A stretch of DNA of 64,000 nucleotides from Oikopleura dioica (taxonomy: Eukaryota > Chordata > Appendicularia > Copelata > Oikopleuridae), in contig OU015568.1 of NCBI GenBank assembly GCA_907165135.1, positions 318,501-382,500 of the forward strand, in the 5' to 3' direction. A model generated the notes under the pieces. It saw only the letters and a list, made by a program, of their open reading frames with translations, was not told where the DNA came from and did no database searches. Shown piece after piece: positions 34,700 through 46,207 of the stretch; within the stretch, counting starts at the first letter, position 1; every line of letters starts with the position of its first letter. A program made the translations under genes and the position numbers.

Positions 34700-36404
34700 C
34701 TGGCAAATGTGAAAAGAAGAACTCGAAATTTTCTTCGATTCGGTGAAACTTTGAAAACAATTTTCGATGGGAAGATGTATGAAAAACTCAAGTCCATTCC
34801 TCTTGTTCACTGCGCAGGAACTAAGGTTTGTCTTTTTTCACTTCTTATCAAAATGTTTCGATAGGGAAAAGGCACGACTTGTGCAATGGCGGAAACGCTT
34901 CTCAGATCAAGGGGCTACAAAACCGGCCTCTTCACCTCTCCCCATTTCAACAGCATCAACGAGAGAATCCGCATCAACGGCAAACCAATTTCGGAGGAAG
35001 AACTCTCCGCTACATTTGAAAAGCTCGAAAAGGCTGAGGAAACGGAATATTTACGGTGTGGAAATGAGTGGTTTTCATATTTGACGCTGATTGCTCTGCA
35101 ATCTTTTGTCGAGCAAAAAGTGGATGTGGTCATCCTCGAAGTCGGCATCGGTGGACAGCTTTGTTCAACATCGCAGTATCCGATGGGCGCGCCTCGGGTT
35201 TGCTGCATTTCCGGTTTGTTTAGAATTTCTTTCTTTGGTATTTAAATTTTACTAGCGCTTGGCTATGATCATTTGGAAAAGCTCGGCTATACGATTGAAG
35301 AAATTGCGGCGGCAAAAGCTGGAATATTCAGACATGGAGCGACCTTGATAACGACCTGGCAAGAATATCCGGAAGCATATGAAGTCCTAGTCAAATCAGC
35401 GAAGAACAGAGGGGAGCTTTTGACTCCTTCTGGAGAGTTGATCGATTCCACGGAACTAGAATTTCCTCAAAATGTCAATGCTGCTAGCGCCGTTCTTGCT
35501 GTCAGGTACTGGGCTCGGCAACCTGTGTCAAAAATCTGAGTGAGGGCCTGAAAGAGCTTGAATGAAAAGGCTCAAAGAGGCTTTCATTAAGGTTCTTCTA
35601 GGCTTTGACTCAGGTTTTTGACACAGGTTGTCGAGCCCTCGTCAGGTATCCTTTTTTGATTTCACCAGATGAACTTACTTGAAGGCATTTGATGAAGAAG
35701 CTAAAAGGCGGCGTTTTCGAGCGTTTGCGAAAGTTCAGCAGCTCGTCGGAATCGGACCTAATGAAAGTTGTCACTCCAAGGGAAAAGGAGGCCATTCAAT
35801 CAATCCGATGGCCTGGACGGCAACAGATTTTGGAGCATGAAGTCAAAGGCAGAAAGATCAGAATTCTTCTTGACGCTGCGCATACTCCAGGTTTACTCTT
35901 CCTTGATTTTGGTATTTATAATTATAGAATCAATGAAAATCTTATCACACTGGGCTGCTAAAAATAAAGAAGGAGAAACTCTTATTCTGATGAAATCTGC
36001 TCGAGGACGTGATATCGACAGTCAAATGGTGCATATTGCAGAGTTTCTGAAGCCTGACTATTTTGCCGGATGCCCAACTATTGGAATGAATGAAGACGAG
36101 CTTGATTCAAACACGACGAAAGAAAAGTATTCGCACATTTTCCCTGACTTTCTGACCGCCAGCAAAGAGGATCAATTAAAAGAGGTTTCTTCAATTGTTA
36201 AATTTTGGCTAAACAAAAGTTTAGCAACACAAATACGTTGCCAAGGCAGTTGAAAGTGCTCAAAAATACGGACTGAAGAGTTTTGAATATGAATCAATAA
36301 ACGATTGCCTCGAAAATATGCCTGAAGAAGTTAAAACCGTCATTGTCACGGGCAGCATTTACATGGTTGCCGCCTTTTTCCGACTGAGACCGGATGCTTG
36401 TTAA
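34700..36404 (+). CDS. FPGS: Folylpolyglutamate synthase
   Basis: Exons join(34700..34825, 34865..35213, 35256..35505, 35685..35890, 35928..36184, 36225..36404) encode 455 aa in consistent phase; a short N-terminal exon is missing. The enzyme adds glutamates to folates with ATP, in cytosol or mitochondria. The ATP loop reads CAGTKGKGTTCAMAE (family GTKGKGSTCAF). It continues with TGLFTSPHFNSINERIRING, VDVVILEVGIGG, GYDHLEKLG, AAKAGIFRHG, WPGRQQ, ILLDAAHTPGS, and a C-terminal TVIVTGSIYMV. The omega loop TSPH, the VGIGG loop and the DAAHT motif are all present. Intron 35506-35684 contains a 132-bp MITE whose 8-bp target duplication includes the splice donor. AATAAA lies near 36443. Confidence 0.9.
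35501..35648. mobile_element. MITE with 8-bp target duplication spanning a splice donor
   Basis: GTCAGGTA occurs at 35501-35508 and again at 35641-35648 on either side of a 132-bp element (35509-35640). Its imperfect terminal inverted repeats of about 40 bp begin CTGGGCTCGGCAACCTGTGT on the left and GAGGGCTCGACAACCTGTGT on the right. The 8-bp duplication suggests a hAT-type element; no transposase is present. The duplicated octamer contains the FPGS exon/intron junction (CAG/GTA). Confidence 0.8.
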
Positions 36405-36789
36405 AAATGTACAGTTAGTTTTTAATTTTCTTGATCTTTATCAATAAAAAGTCTTTATCATGGAAAAATCCTAGTTTTTCTGGACTTGTGATCATCAGAA
36501 TGAGGGTCTTTTATCATCCAAAAGTTCATCTCAAGTCCTGTTGGCCGGATCTTAGTAGTCTTTGACTTTCAAATCGAAGCCGAACTGTTTACTCAAGATG
36601 TCCAATTGGCATTAAAAGTGCCATAGCATATATTGTAGCTCTGTGCTACTATATCATCATTCAAGCTCTCGATATTGGCTTAATAAAGTTAGAGACCTTA
36701 TCGAAAGTCACGAAAAATAATTGATTTATTTACATGGAAACATGTCTGATGAGTCATCAGTGATGATAGGCTATGCAGCATAGCCTATG
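36405..36789. other. Intergenic region with duplicated gene fragment and hairpin
   Basis: It contains the FPGS polyadenylation signal. On the minus strand near 36545-36606 is a copy of the fragment at 756-844 (reads ILSKQFGFDLKVKDY then stop). A perfect hairpin lies at 36767-36787 (TAGGCTATGC / GCATAGCCTA around one base). No complete gene is visible. Confidence 0.5.
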
Positions 36790-37623
36790 CTGGTCTCATC
36801 AAGCCCACATCTAGCCTCAACAATCTCCATCCCTGGCACACCGAGCTCAAGGTCACCTCCTTCGATGGCTCTGTCCATTTCTGCGGCGGTGTCATCATCG
36901 ACGACGAATTCATCCTCACCACGACTGAGCATTGCTGCCTCGGAAGCACTTCCTCAATCGAAGCGATGATCGGCGGCGGTTACTGGACAGAAGAAGCAAA
37001 CAGAGCCAACGGCGAATTTTCCTTCAAGAGCATCTTTGTCAAACCGAGAATTGACACGACAGATGCTTGTTTGGTCAAGATCCCATCTTTATCAAAATCG
37101 AAGCCAGCTACTTGCGAGGATTGCTTTGGAAAGGCTTGCTTGCCAATCAGATCTCAAGTAAGAATATCAGTAAAGAAACAATTACTAATCTTTCTATAGA
37201 GCCCAGAACATGGTCAGTATTGCTGGATGAAGGGATCCGAAATGGACCCCACTGCCAAGGTCGGAGTCAACATCTACTCAGAAAGGTAAGTTCCTCGATA
37301 TTTTTCTTTTATTTATCAATTTTTCTAGCTACTGCACTCTCAATGGATACCTTCCAACCGGAGCCGTCGACTTCGAAAGCGAGTTCTGCGCTGGCGAGGT
37401 TGATCTCGACAACGACGGAATTTACGAAGCCGCCGAAGGAATCTGCACTGCGGATCGCGGTTCTCCTCTCATTTGCGATTCTCCAGAGGGCACAGCTACC
37501 ATCTTCGGTCTTTTGTCGAAACAAACTGATGTTTCAAGCTGCTCCTCGAGCGGATATCCAGCGGTTTTTGTCGATGTTTCGACGATTACTGACACGCTTG
37601 TTCACATGATGCAAACATCTTAA
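36790..37623 (+). pseudogene. 5'-truncated copy of the trypsin-like C-terminal domain
   Basis: Three exons (about 36790..37157, 37200..37285, 37329..37623) match the last three exons of the giant TSR gene (45120-45959) in sequence, phases and exon lengths (the 86-nt exon is identical in size). The open frame begins inside the domain at GLIKPTSSLNNLHPW, with no ATG or signal peptide upstream, so the copy lacks its start. It ends cleanly (…VDVSTITDTLVHMMQTS, TAA 37621-37623), preserving a C-terminus that the downstream copy has lost by frameshift. The active-site serine is replaced as in the downstream copy (ADRGSP for GDSGGP). It is a partial tandem duplicate, or an exon set of a transcript starting further upstream. 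Confidence 0.65.
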
Positions 37624-38009
37624 TCAATGACAAATTAATAATTATCAAATCTGTCCACAGCCAATATAAACTGTCTTTACAATAAATTGTCATCAACAAA
37701 AAAATCAGACATTGATTATGCTGACAACCTGCATTTCCTCAAAAATGCATCCGCTGAAGAGAAAACATGAGATAATGTTGTCAAACGATGCCGTTTATCT
37801 TGTTCTAACTCAGGTTTGCCATGGCTCTCCGAGTTCTGCTCAACAGACCGGTAGAGATATTCCGCAAGAATGAGGTAAATTAATTAAAATTCATTTCCGA
37901 GACGAAGGTTTTATCCGAGCTATAATTGAATTTTTTCTGACTGATATAATTTACTTAAAGTCCGCACTTAATCTATAATAAATTTACATATTTTAAACTA
38001 TTTGTTAAG

Positions 38010-41000
38010 GTCTCTCGGGGGCAGTCTCCTTCTACCTTTTGCCTTTGGCTCAGGAGATGTCTATAAATGCGTCAAGGTCCCCTCAATTTTCAGCGAAGCA
38101 CCGATCGGAATGGATATCACCACTTCTCCAGAGATATTTGAACCAGTCCTCTCGACATTCTCCGTCCTCTCTACTGACATTGAAGAGCGATCACAGCCAG
38201 TTGTCATCAAACAAGAGACCTCTGAAGATTGCATCAGCAGTTGCGTCCACTTCCCCGGCTGCCATGCTTTCGCCTTTCATTCAGAGAACCCAAAATTTTG
38301 CCAGCTCTCCATCGGTTCTGGCCTCTCCGATAATCCTCGAACGCCCGAGTCGGACTTCTGGCTCGCCGGAACTGGCCACAGACTAAGCGACATCGAAGTT
38401 GAGTTTTTCAACAGAGGCCTAGTCACTGGAAATCGCCTGAGTTCAGCACCATGTGGTGATGCAAATCCAAATGCATTCCGAGAATTCGAGTTCGAATTCT
38501 CTGCCGTCCTCGATGTCAATACTGGCTACTACCAGAATCTCGACGGCATCATGAGCTCCTTGGGCGAGGGAGAATCAGATGTAGACTACAAATTGGAGCA
38601 GTGGTACTTATCGAAACTCATTGTCGACAATAAACAAACTTTTACCTCGCGCTATGGAAGCGCTTCCGCTGATGGTGAAAAACTGACGATTTCGAAAAAT
38701 TGGTTCACTCGGCAATCATCATCGACCACTGACGACCCCTCGATCTCTCTAGAAGAATTCCTGAAAGCAATGGAGGCTGATTTCCTTGTCACCCTCGACA
38801 GCATCAAACAAAGGCTGCGTAAACAAGGTTTGTACGTTATCGCAACCGATTCTCAACGACCCAGCGGCGGAGAAGTACAAAATGGACGAAGAATCTCTTC
38901 CTTCGATCTTAATTTCGAGGAAGAGTCCTCCGAAATGATCGAGCTCACGTGCTCACTCGGCTTTGACATTGCTAGCGAGGTCACTGGAGAAAGGGGTTAC
39001 ATGGCCGGATCCGGCAAAATTTGCAAACCAGTTCCAGGTGCACCAGGAAACAAACCATCTAAGAAAAGATATCGGAGAAATGCTTTCAAAACAGCTTACC
39101 TTCAGTCTCAATCAGCAGGTGGAAATTACAAACAATGGAAGAAGAAAAACAAAAGCAAAAAGAAGGGATCAAAAGGGTTCCAGCAGCAGAGAATGCTTGA
39201 AACGACGGAGGAAGAAACAACAACAACGACATTTCAATCAACGACAACTTCAACTACCTACACATCTTCTACCTATGTGGCTTCTACTGAGGGCGAGCGA
39301 GGCTACAAGCAACCAAGCAACTACAACACCCGCCCAACAAGAAAGACAACAACTCGAAAACCAAAGTACACTACAAAGGCTCCTAAGTACACGACCCGAC
39401 CCTCAAAGCCCGACGGTCCTTACGCGCCTGGCGAGTGGGGAGAATGGGGAAGTTGCTGCGCCAAATACGGAGAAGGGCGAAAGGCTCGTTCTCGTGCTTG
39501 CTTTTATCATGGCAATTATGCCACAATGAAAACGAGCAACAAGTACTGTGAGCCTAAAATCATGGTCGAGGAAATGGCCTGTTTCGGTAAAATTCCGCCA
39601 CAGTACTCAACCAAGCCGACGAAAACGCCTTATCAGAAACCAACTTCGCAATCGAAATGGATGAATTGGGAAGAGTGGTCCAAGTGCTCAGCTACTTGCG
39701 GAAAAGGAAATCAGATCAGAACTCGACGATGCAAGTATAATAATCTCTACCAAAAATGCGTTGGCGAATCTTCCGATACTCGAAAGTGCCGGGCCGATAA
39801 AGACTGCTACGGTAGTTATTACGGCACAACCACTGGTTCAACCGGAAGCAGCACTAAATACGAGTGGTCAGAATGGGCGCCTTGGACGAGTTGTACTGCG
39901 ACTTGCGACGGTGGACTGATGTACAGATCGAGAAAATGCAACGAGAAGTCGAAAACGATCGAAGTCACTTCAAATTATTCAAAATGTCCTGGCGCCAAGA
40001 AGCAACAAAAAGCTTGCAACCGAAAAGCTTGTCCTTACGAAACAACAATGATTCCAACGACCGTCTACACTCCAGGAAAATGGGGAGAATGGACAAACTG
40101 GTCAACTTGCTCGAAAACCTGTGGGGGTGGTATTTCTACTCGAAAACGATCATGTATTACGTCGAAATACGGTCAGCAGTGTTATGGCCACAGTAAGCAA
40201 AAAAGAGTTTGCAATCGAAAATCGTGCCGCGTTTACACCACAGAGCCGCCAACAACAACGACGACTCCTGGTTATGGAAGATGGACGAACTGGTCATCTT
40301 GGTCGCAGTGTTCTACCTCCTGTGGAAGAGGAATGCGAGAAAGAACTAGAAAATGCAAAAAGTCGAGCTACAACGATAGAGATTGCTACGGGCGAAAAAC
40401 TGACCGAGAAGCTTGCAACAAGTACACCTTCTGCTCCACAACATCGACAACGACAACTACAACGACAGTGCCAGCTCCGTATTGGACAAAGTGGTCGTCC
40501 TGGTCGTCCTGCTCGAAGACTTGCGGATATGGACAAAAGACTAGAAAACGCCATTGCATCGATGCCTATGGCTCCGGCGAAAGCTGCTACGGGAAGAAAA
40601 CTCAAACTCGATATTGCAGCGCCATTCCCTGCACAACAACATACACTTCCACTACAACCGCGTATTCGGAGTGGTCTTATTGGTCCAAATGGTCGACTTG
40701 CACAAAAACATGCGGAGTCGGTAGCCGATCCCGAACTCGCTACTGCAAGGGCTCGTACTGCGCAGGTCCCAAGAATCAACAACAAAAATGCGGCTGGCGA
40801 ATGTGCCCGACTTATCCTCCAGAAACAACGACCACGGAAGATCCTTACAAGCCGCCAAGTGCTGCTGATTACACGAAATGGTCATCCTGGTCGACTTGTT
40901 CAAAACCTTGCAATGGTGGAACTCAGTATCGAACACGAAAATGCAAGTCCGGTTACTGCTATGATAATTTGAGGCAAAACCGAGCTTGCAATAGAAAACC

Positions 41001-44000
41001 ATGCACGACGACATCCACTACAACTACAACAACAACAACCACAACCTATCGAGACAGCTGGGGTGCGTGGGGAGCGTGGGGCGAGTGCATCAAGACTGCT
41101 TACGGCGGAGTCAGATACCGAGAGCGCAAGTGCGAGGGATATTCAAATCGCTGCTACGGAAAGAAAAAGCAGAAAGGAAACTGCTACCCAGTTACTACTA
41201 CAACTTCGACCACAACAACGACGACACCGTACAAATCCGAGTGGTCTCAATGGTCAGCTTGGTCAAAGTGCTCAAAAACTTGCGGAGGCGGAATTTCGGA
41301 GCGAACAAGAAAATGCGTCAATAATTATTCCTCAGTCAAAAATTGCTATGGTCAAAATCGTCAAACAAGGGCCTGCAATCGTAAAAAATGCGGATACTAC
41401 ACCACTCCTGCGCCAACAACGGAATATCCAGCGAAATGCGAGACGAAATGGACAGAATGGGGCGAGTGGGGAGCCTGTTCGAAGACATGCGGATATGGCC
41501 GCGCCGTCAGAACACGAAAATGCCCTGTCGATTGTTATGACAACACTCCTTGTCCTGGCTCTAGCCAACAGAAGAAAACCTGCGTCCTTGACCAAAACTG
41601 TTACAAAACAACTACCACGACTACGACGACAACAACAACCACAACTACTTATGAAAAACCATGTGTTGGGGAGTGGTCCCATTGGTCCGAATGGGGCGCT
41701 TGTTCCGCTTCATGCGATGGGGGTATTATGGAGAAAATAAGGGTCTGTGAAGAGACAGAAGAATACGGCCGATGGAACCCAAGTTACAGAAAAAGAAGGT
41801 CGATTCATGAGGACTTCCCTCATGGCCCTCATGAGCCAACCAATCCACCGACCAGGCCACCAACGAATCCTCCCACTAACCCTGGCACAAAGCCTCCAAC
41901 TGGACCAACAGCTCTCCCAGTTCATCCGACTCAACCTTCCAAGTGCAAATGCAAAGGTTCTCCTGTTGCAAAGAAAAAGTGCAATAAAGAAAAGTGCGAT
42001 AACTTTTCTTACGTAAACAGTAAGTATCAAAAGATTTTCAAGAATCTTTAACTAAAATTAAGACGGTAAACCAGCTTGGGGACAATGGGGAGCATGGACA
42101 AAATGCTCTGTCACTTGTGGCAATGGAAGTATCTCTAGAACGTAAGAGCAATCATTCTTTCCTAGAAGCTTATCATTTCTAGTCGAGAATGTATTGAATA
42201 CGGAAAACCAGTTGACCCATCAAAATGCGGCGACGAAGATCTCTACTTTGAATCCAAAGAGTGCGAAACTGGAAAACAATGCTACGGAAACATGTTTGGT
42301 TGGGCAGAGTGGGGCGAGTGGACCAAATGCTCAAAGGTTTTTTGAAGAAAAATGCTATTTTTTTACCTTAAATTTTAGACTTGTAATGGAGGATCCAGAA
42401 CGAGAACTCGAAAGTGCAATACTTATAACTGTCCTGGAAAAGATACGGAAACGGAAAAATGCAGCGAATATGAGTGTGAAGACCTTTACGAATATGACAG
42501 CGAAACTGGATGGTCAAAATGGGGAGAATGGGGAGCTTGCACGACAACATGTGGAAAAGGTTTGAAAATGCTATTAATTGAAAATTGAGAGCTAATATAA
42601 GGATACCGTGAGCGTCGAAGAACCTGCACAAACGAGTACTCAACCTGCCCCGGCAAGCCATATCAACGAGAACAATGCAAAAAGCGAGAATGCGAAGGCG
42701 AATATGGCGGATACGGCTACCACGCTACGGACGTCTACAAGTCCACGTGTCCCTGGACAGACGACTCGAAACCCGATTGCAAGAGTGGTTACTGCTCCAT
42801 GCGATTCGCAAGCCCTTGCCTCCAGAAGCTCTTCAATGATCATTATATTGACATTTGCGAGTGGCAGGAAGCAACTGGCTTGATGAAAATGATCGTTGAG
42901 TTCTTGAAGCCGCTCGGAATTACTGCCGAACAAGTTTACGGAAAATGTGAGCATGGATTTATGCGAAGTGGAGCTGATGAGCCAATCATTTCGATCGACT
43001 TTGTCTTTGATGAAGACAAAGCAGAGATCATCTATCTAGAATCCGACTTTGGCGATGGACGCGAGGCAACTGAAAGCGGCAGCGGTGGACGAACTCTACC
43101 AAAATGCTCGGCCGAAGCTGGTCTTCTCCCGTGCTCTTTGACGAAATCGAAGAAAGTCACTGATGAAGCAAGTCTTTTCTATTACATGAGGGACATTATC
43201 GCTCATGTCAAACCGAGATGCAACACCGAATGGAACGTCAAGATCGACGCGCTTCTTCAGCGGTTCATGGGAGCTGTTATCTGCGATAGCTACAACCAAA
43301 ACAACAACAACCAAAGCAATCAGCAAGGTCATCAGAACCATAATCAAAACAACAACAACAATAACGGAAACAACCATAACAATCATCAAGGCAATAATCA
43401 TAACAACGATAACAACTATCAAAAACCGCAATATAATCAGCAAGGCGGTCAGAGTGGCCAATATTCCCAACAAAATCATCAAGGCGGATATAACAACCAA
43501 CAAAAACCACAACAATCCAGCCAGAAACCGCAGATTTCTCAGCAATCTCAGCAACACAACAACAATCACCAGCAATACAACCACAACAACAACTACACCC
43601 AAAACAACAATGCCTACAAACCAAGCCAAACCAACTACATCAACACCAGCTACAATTCGAATTATAATCCAATGTGGGGAATGTGGACTTCTTGGTCCAA
43701 ATGTCCGAAATCTTGTGGAACCGGCTGGATTGCTAGGAAACGCAAATGCTTGAACGCCATACCAGGCAAAAAGTAGGAAAAAACTTTAAAATAATTTCGA
43801 TAAAAATTTCTCACAGGGGCTGTACCGGCAAAAACGAAGAGACCAAGAAGTGCAACGTCCATGCATGCCCAGATTATCGACCGAAATGGGGACAGTGGAG
43901 TCACTGGAGCACATGCTCAGCCACTTGCGATAAAGGTACTCTCACAAGACTTTTGTTACTGACGAACTTTTAAGGCAAACAATATAGAGAGCGTCAATGC

Positions 44001-45959
44001 GTAACGAATAACTACAGTAACAACAACTACGGCTCAAGCTGCCAAGGAAGCAATTCTGAGTCCCGAACTTGTACCGCTTCTCAAACTTGCTACAACTACA
44101 GTAATAATAACAATGGTTACAACTACAAGCCACAGGACAGCTGGGGAACATGGGCGCCTTGGGGCAAATGTACAGTCACCTGCGGCGAGGGCAAGCAAAC
44201 GCGATACCGAGAGTGCTACGGGGAGTATTGTCCAGGAATCAGAGCTGAAACGAAGAAATGCTACGCTGGCGATTGTTATGGCTCATCGGGATATTACAGA
44301 CGAGCTGAAGGAGACTGGTCTGGTTGGTCTTTCTGGTCGCCTTGTTCAAAAACTTGCGAGGGTGGAAGTCGAACAAAACAGCGAGTTTGCCGCTCAGGTG
44401 CTTCTTGCCCAGGTGAATCGGAAGTCACCGAAGATTGCAATGTCGGAGTCACCTGCGTCGCCACTTTTGGTTTTGCGATGGGAGATGAAGGAGGAATGCA
44501 AATGGACGCTTTCGGAGATTTCAAGAAGCAGAAACCGGAAATCGAGCAATGCATCGCTGAATTCGCAGTCGAGTCTCAAGATTATTGCTCTTTCCGAGAA
44601 ATGACACTTGGAATCGAGGAGGAAATTGAGTCGCTGAAAGAAGCTTTTGTTTCTATTGGACACTACGTTGACGAGTTCCGAGCTAGCTTTGAAGAACTCG
44701 CGATTGAGCACCGCCGCCTTTCTGTCGACTCATCTACCTGTAAGACTGAATCGGATCTGTATTACAAAACGCAAGTCGGCGAAGAATGCAATCTCCGATC
44801 GAACAATCCCGGCGTTCTTTCCGAATATTTGAACATTTTCCAGGACAACTTAATTTCCTACCACTACTCTGCTTTCATCAATTGCGAAGTTTCAGAAAAA
44901 CCACTTGACCTTTTCAAGATATTCGACACCATCCGTCGACTTTCGTTCAACCTCAAAGAAGATATTGAATATCCACTATTGATTGTGAGCAATAATGGTT
45001 TTACAGGAGAAAGAGGTCTTGGATGGCCAGTATTTGAAGAAAGCGTCTTTGAATCTGGAACCAACTCGATTCCATCAGGTTAAATTGACTTTTCAACGAG
45101 ATATTTTTAATCATTTTAGGCCTCACCTGCGACAGGGACAACAAGTTCCAATCCTACGGTGGTCTTATCAAGGCCACATCAAGCCTCAACAACCTCCATC
45201 CCTGGCACACCGAGCTCAAGGTCACCTCCTTCGATGGCTCTGTCCATTTCTGCGGCGGTGTCATCATCGACGACGAGTTCATCCTCACCACTACTGAGCA
45301 TTGCTGTCTCGGAAGCACCTCCTCCATCGAAGCAATGATCGGTGGAGCAAAATGGATCGAAGGAGCGGACAGTTCTCGCGGCGAATTTTACGTCAAGAGC
45401 ATTTTCGTCAAGCCAAGAATTGATACTTCCGATGCTTGTTTGATCAAAGTCCCGTCTTTGTCAAAATCAAAGCCGGAGGAGTGCGAGGACTGCTTCGGAA
45501 AAGCTTGTTTGCCTCTTCGATCACAGGTTTTTAAAACTTGTCTTTGTCACCTAAAATCATAAAAAACTTTCAAGAGCCCAGAACATGGCCAGTATTGCTG
45601 GATGAAGGGATCAGAAATGGACCCAATGGCCAAGGTCGGAATCAATATTTATTCAGAAAGGTTTGTTTTTTTTCAGAAGATCAGATTTCTATCATCATTT
45701 TTCTAGCTATTGTTCCTTGAGCGGATATCTTCCGCCTGGCACAGTGGACTTTGAAAGCGAATTCTGCGCTGGAGAAATCGACTTGGACAATGACGGAATC
45801 TACGAAGCCGCCGAGGGAATCTGCACCGCCGATCGAGGATCCCCTCTCATTTGCGACTCTCCAGAAGGCACCGCGACGATCTTCGGTCTTTTGTCGAAAC
45901 AAACTGATGTTTCAAGTTGCTCTTCGAGCTGTTTTTGTCGATGTCTCGGCGATTACTGA
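38010..45959 (+). CDS. Giant secreted protein with ~19 thrombospondin type 1 repeats and an inactive trypsin-like domain
   Basis: Exons join(38010..42019, 42063..42141, 42183..42336, 42379..42559, 42602..43772, 43817..43935, 43975..45078, 45120..45526, 45575..45660, 45707..45959), about 2,520 aa, all phases consistent. The first exon is unresolved (a candidate ATG lies at 37821). A signal-like SLGGSLLLPFAFGSG precedes a PAN/apple-like cysteine segment and a novel region. Then come Thr/Lys-rich linkers and about 19 TSRs, most with W-x-x-W-x-x-C (C-mannosylation type) and CSKTCGGG cores, separated by Thr runs. An Asn/Gln-rich stretch lies at about 43290-43660. The last part is a chymotrypsin-fold domain with the His motif (TTEHC) and an Asp (TDACLVK), but the nucleophile motif is ADRGSP, so it should be inactive. 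An extracellular matrix role is likely. Confidence 0.85.
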
Positions 45960-46207
45960 GTCTCTTGTGAAACTGATGCAAACATCTTAATTATCTTCAT
46001 TATAAAATTGTCTTTTTCCAATAAACTATACTATTTTTACCATTTTTATGCCCGAAAGAACGAAAAGAATTGATTTTTTCAAAGTTCAAAATTTCGCAAA
46101 ATCAAATATTTATCTTTTGAAATGATTTTCTCCAGACATCAAACAAATGAACTGCTATCAAGCTAGTACCACTTTTTCTTTCTAGCCACACCCTTTTTAT
46201 TTTTAAA

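Noticed and set aside
40121..41740. Several plus and minus ORFs inside the TSR array
   Set aside because: Alternative frames of a repetitive Thr/Lys/Cys coding sequence; none keeps a domain pattern, while the main frame keeps every TSR cysteine.
43096..43629. Minus-strand ORF of 177 codons rich in Val/Ile/Leu, resembling membrane segments
   Set aside because: It is the antisense of the Asn/Gln-rich (AAC/CAA) segment of the TSR protein; the hydrophobicity is an artefact of the codon repeat.
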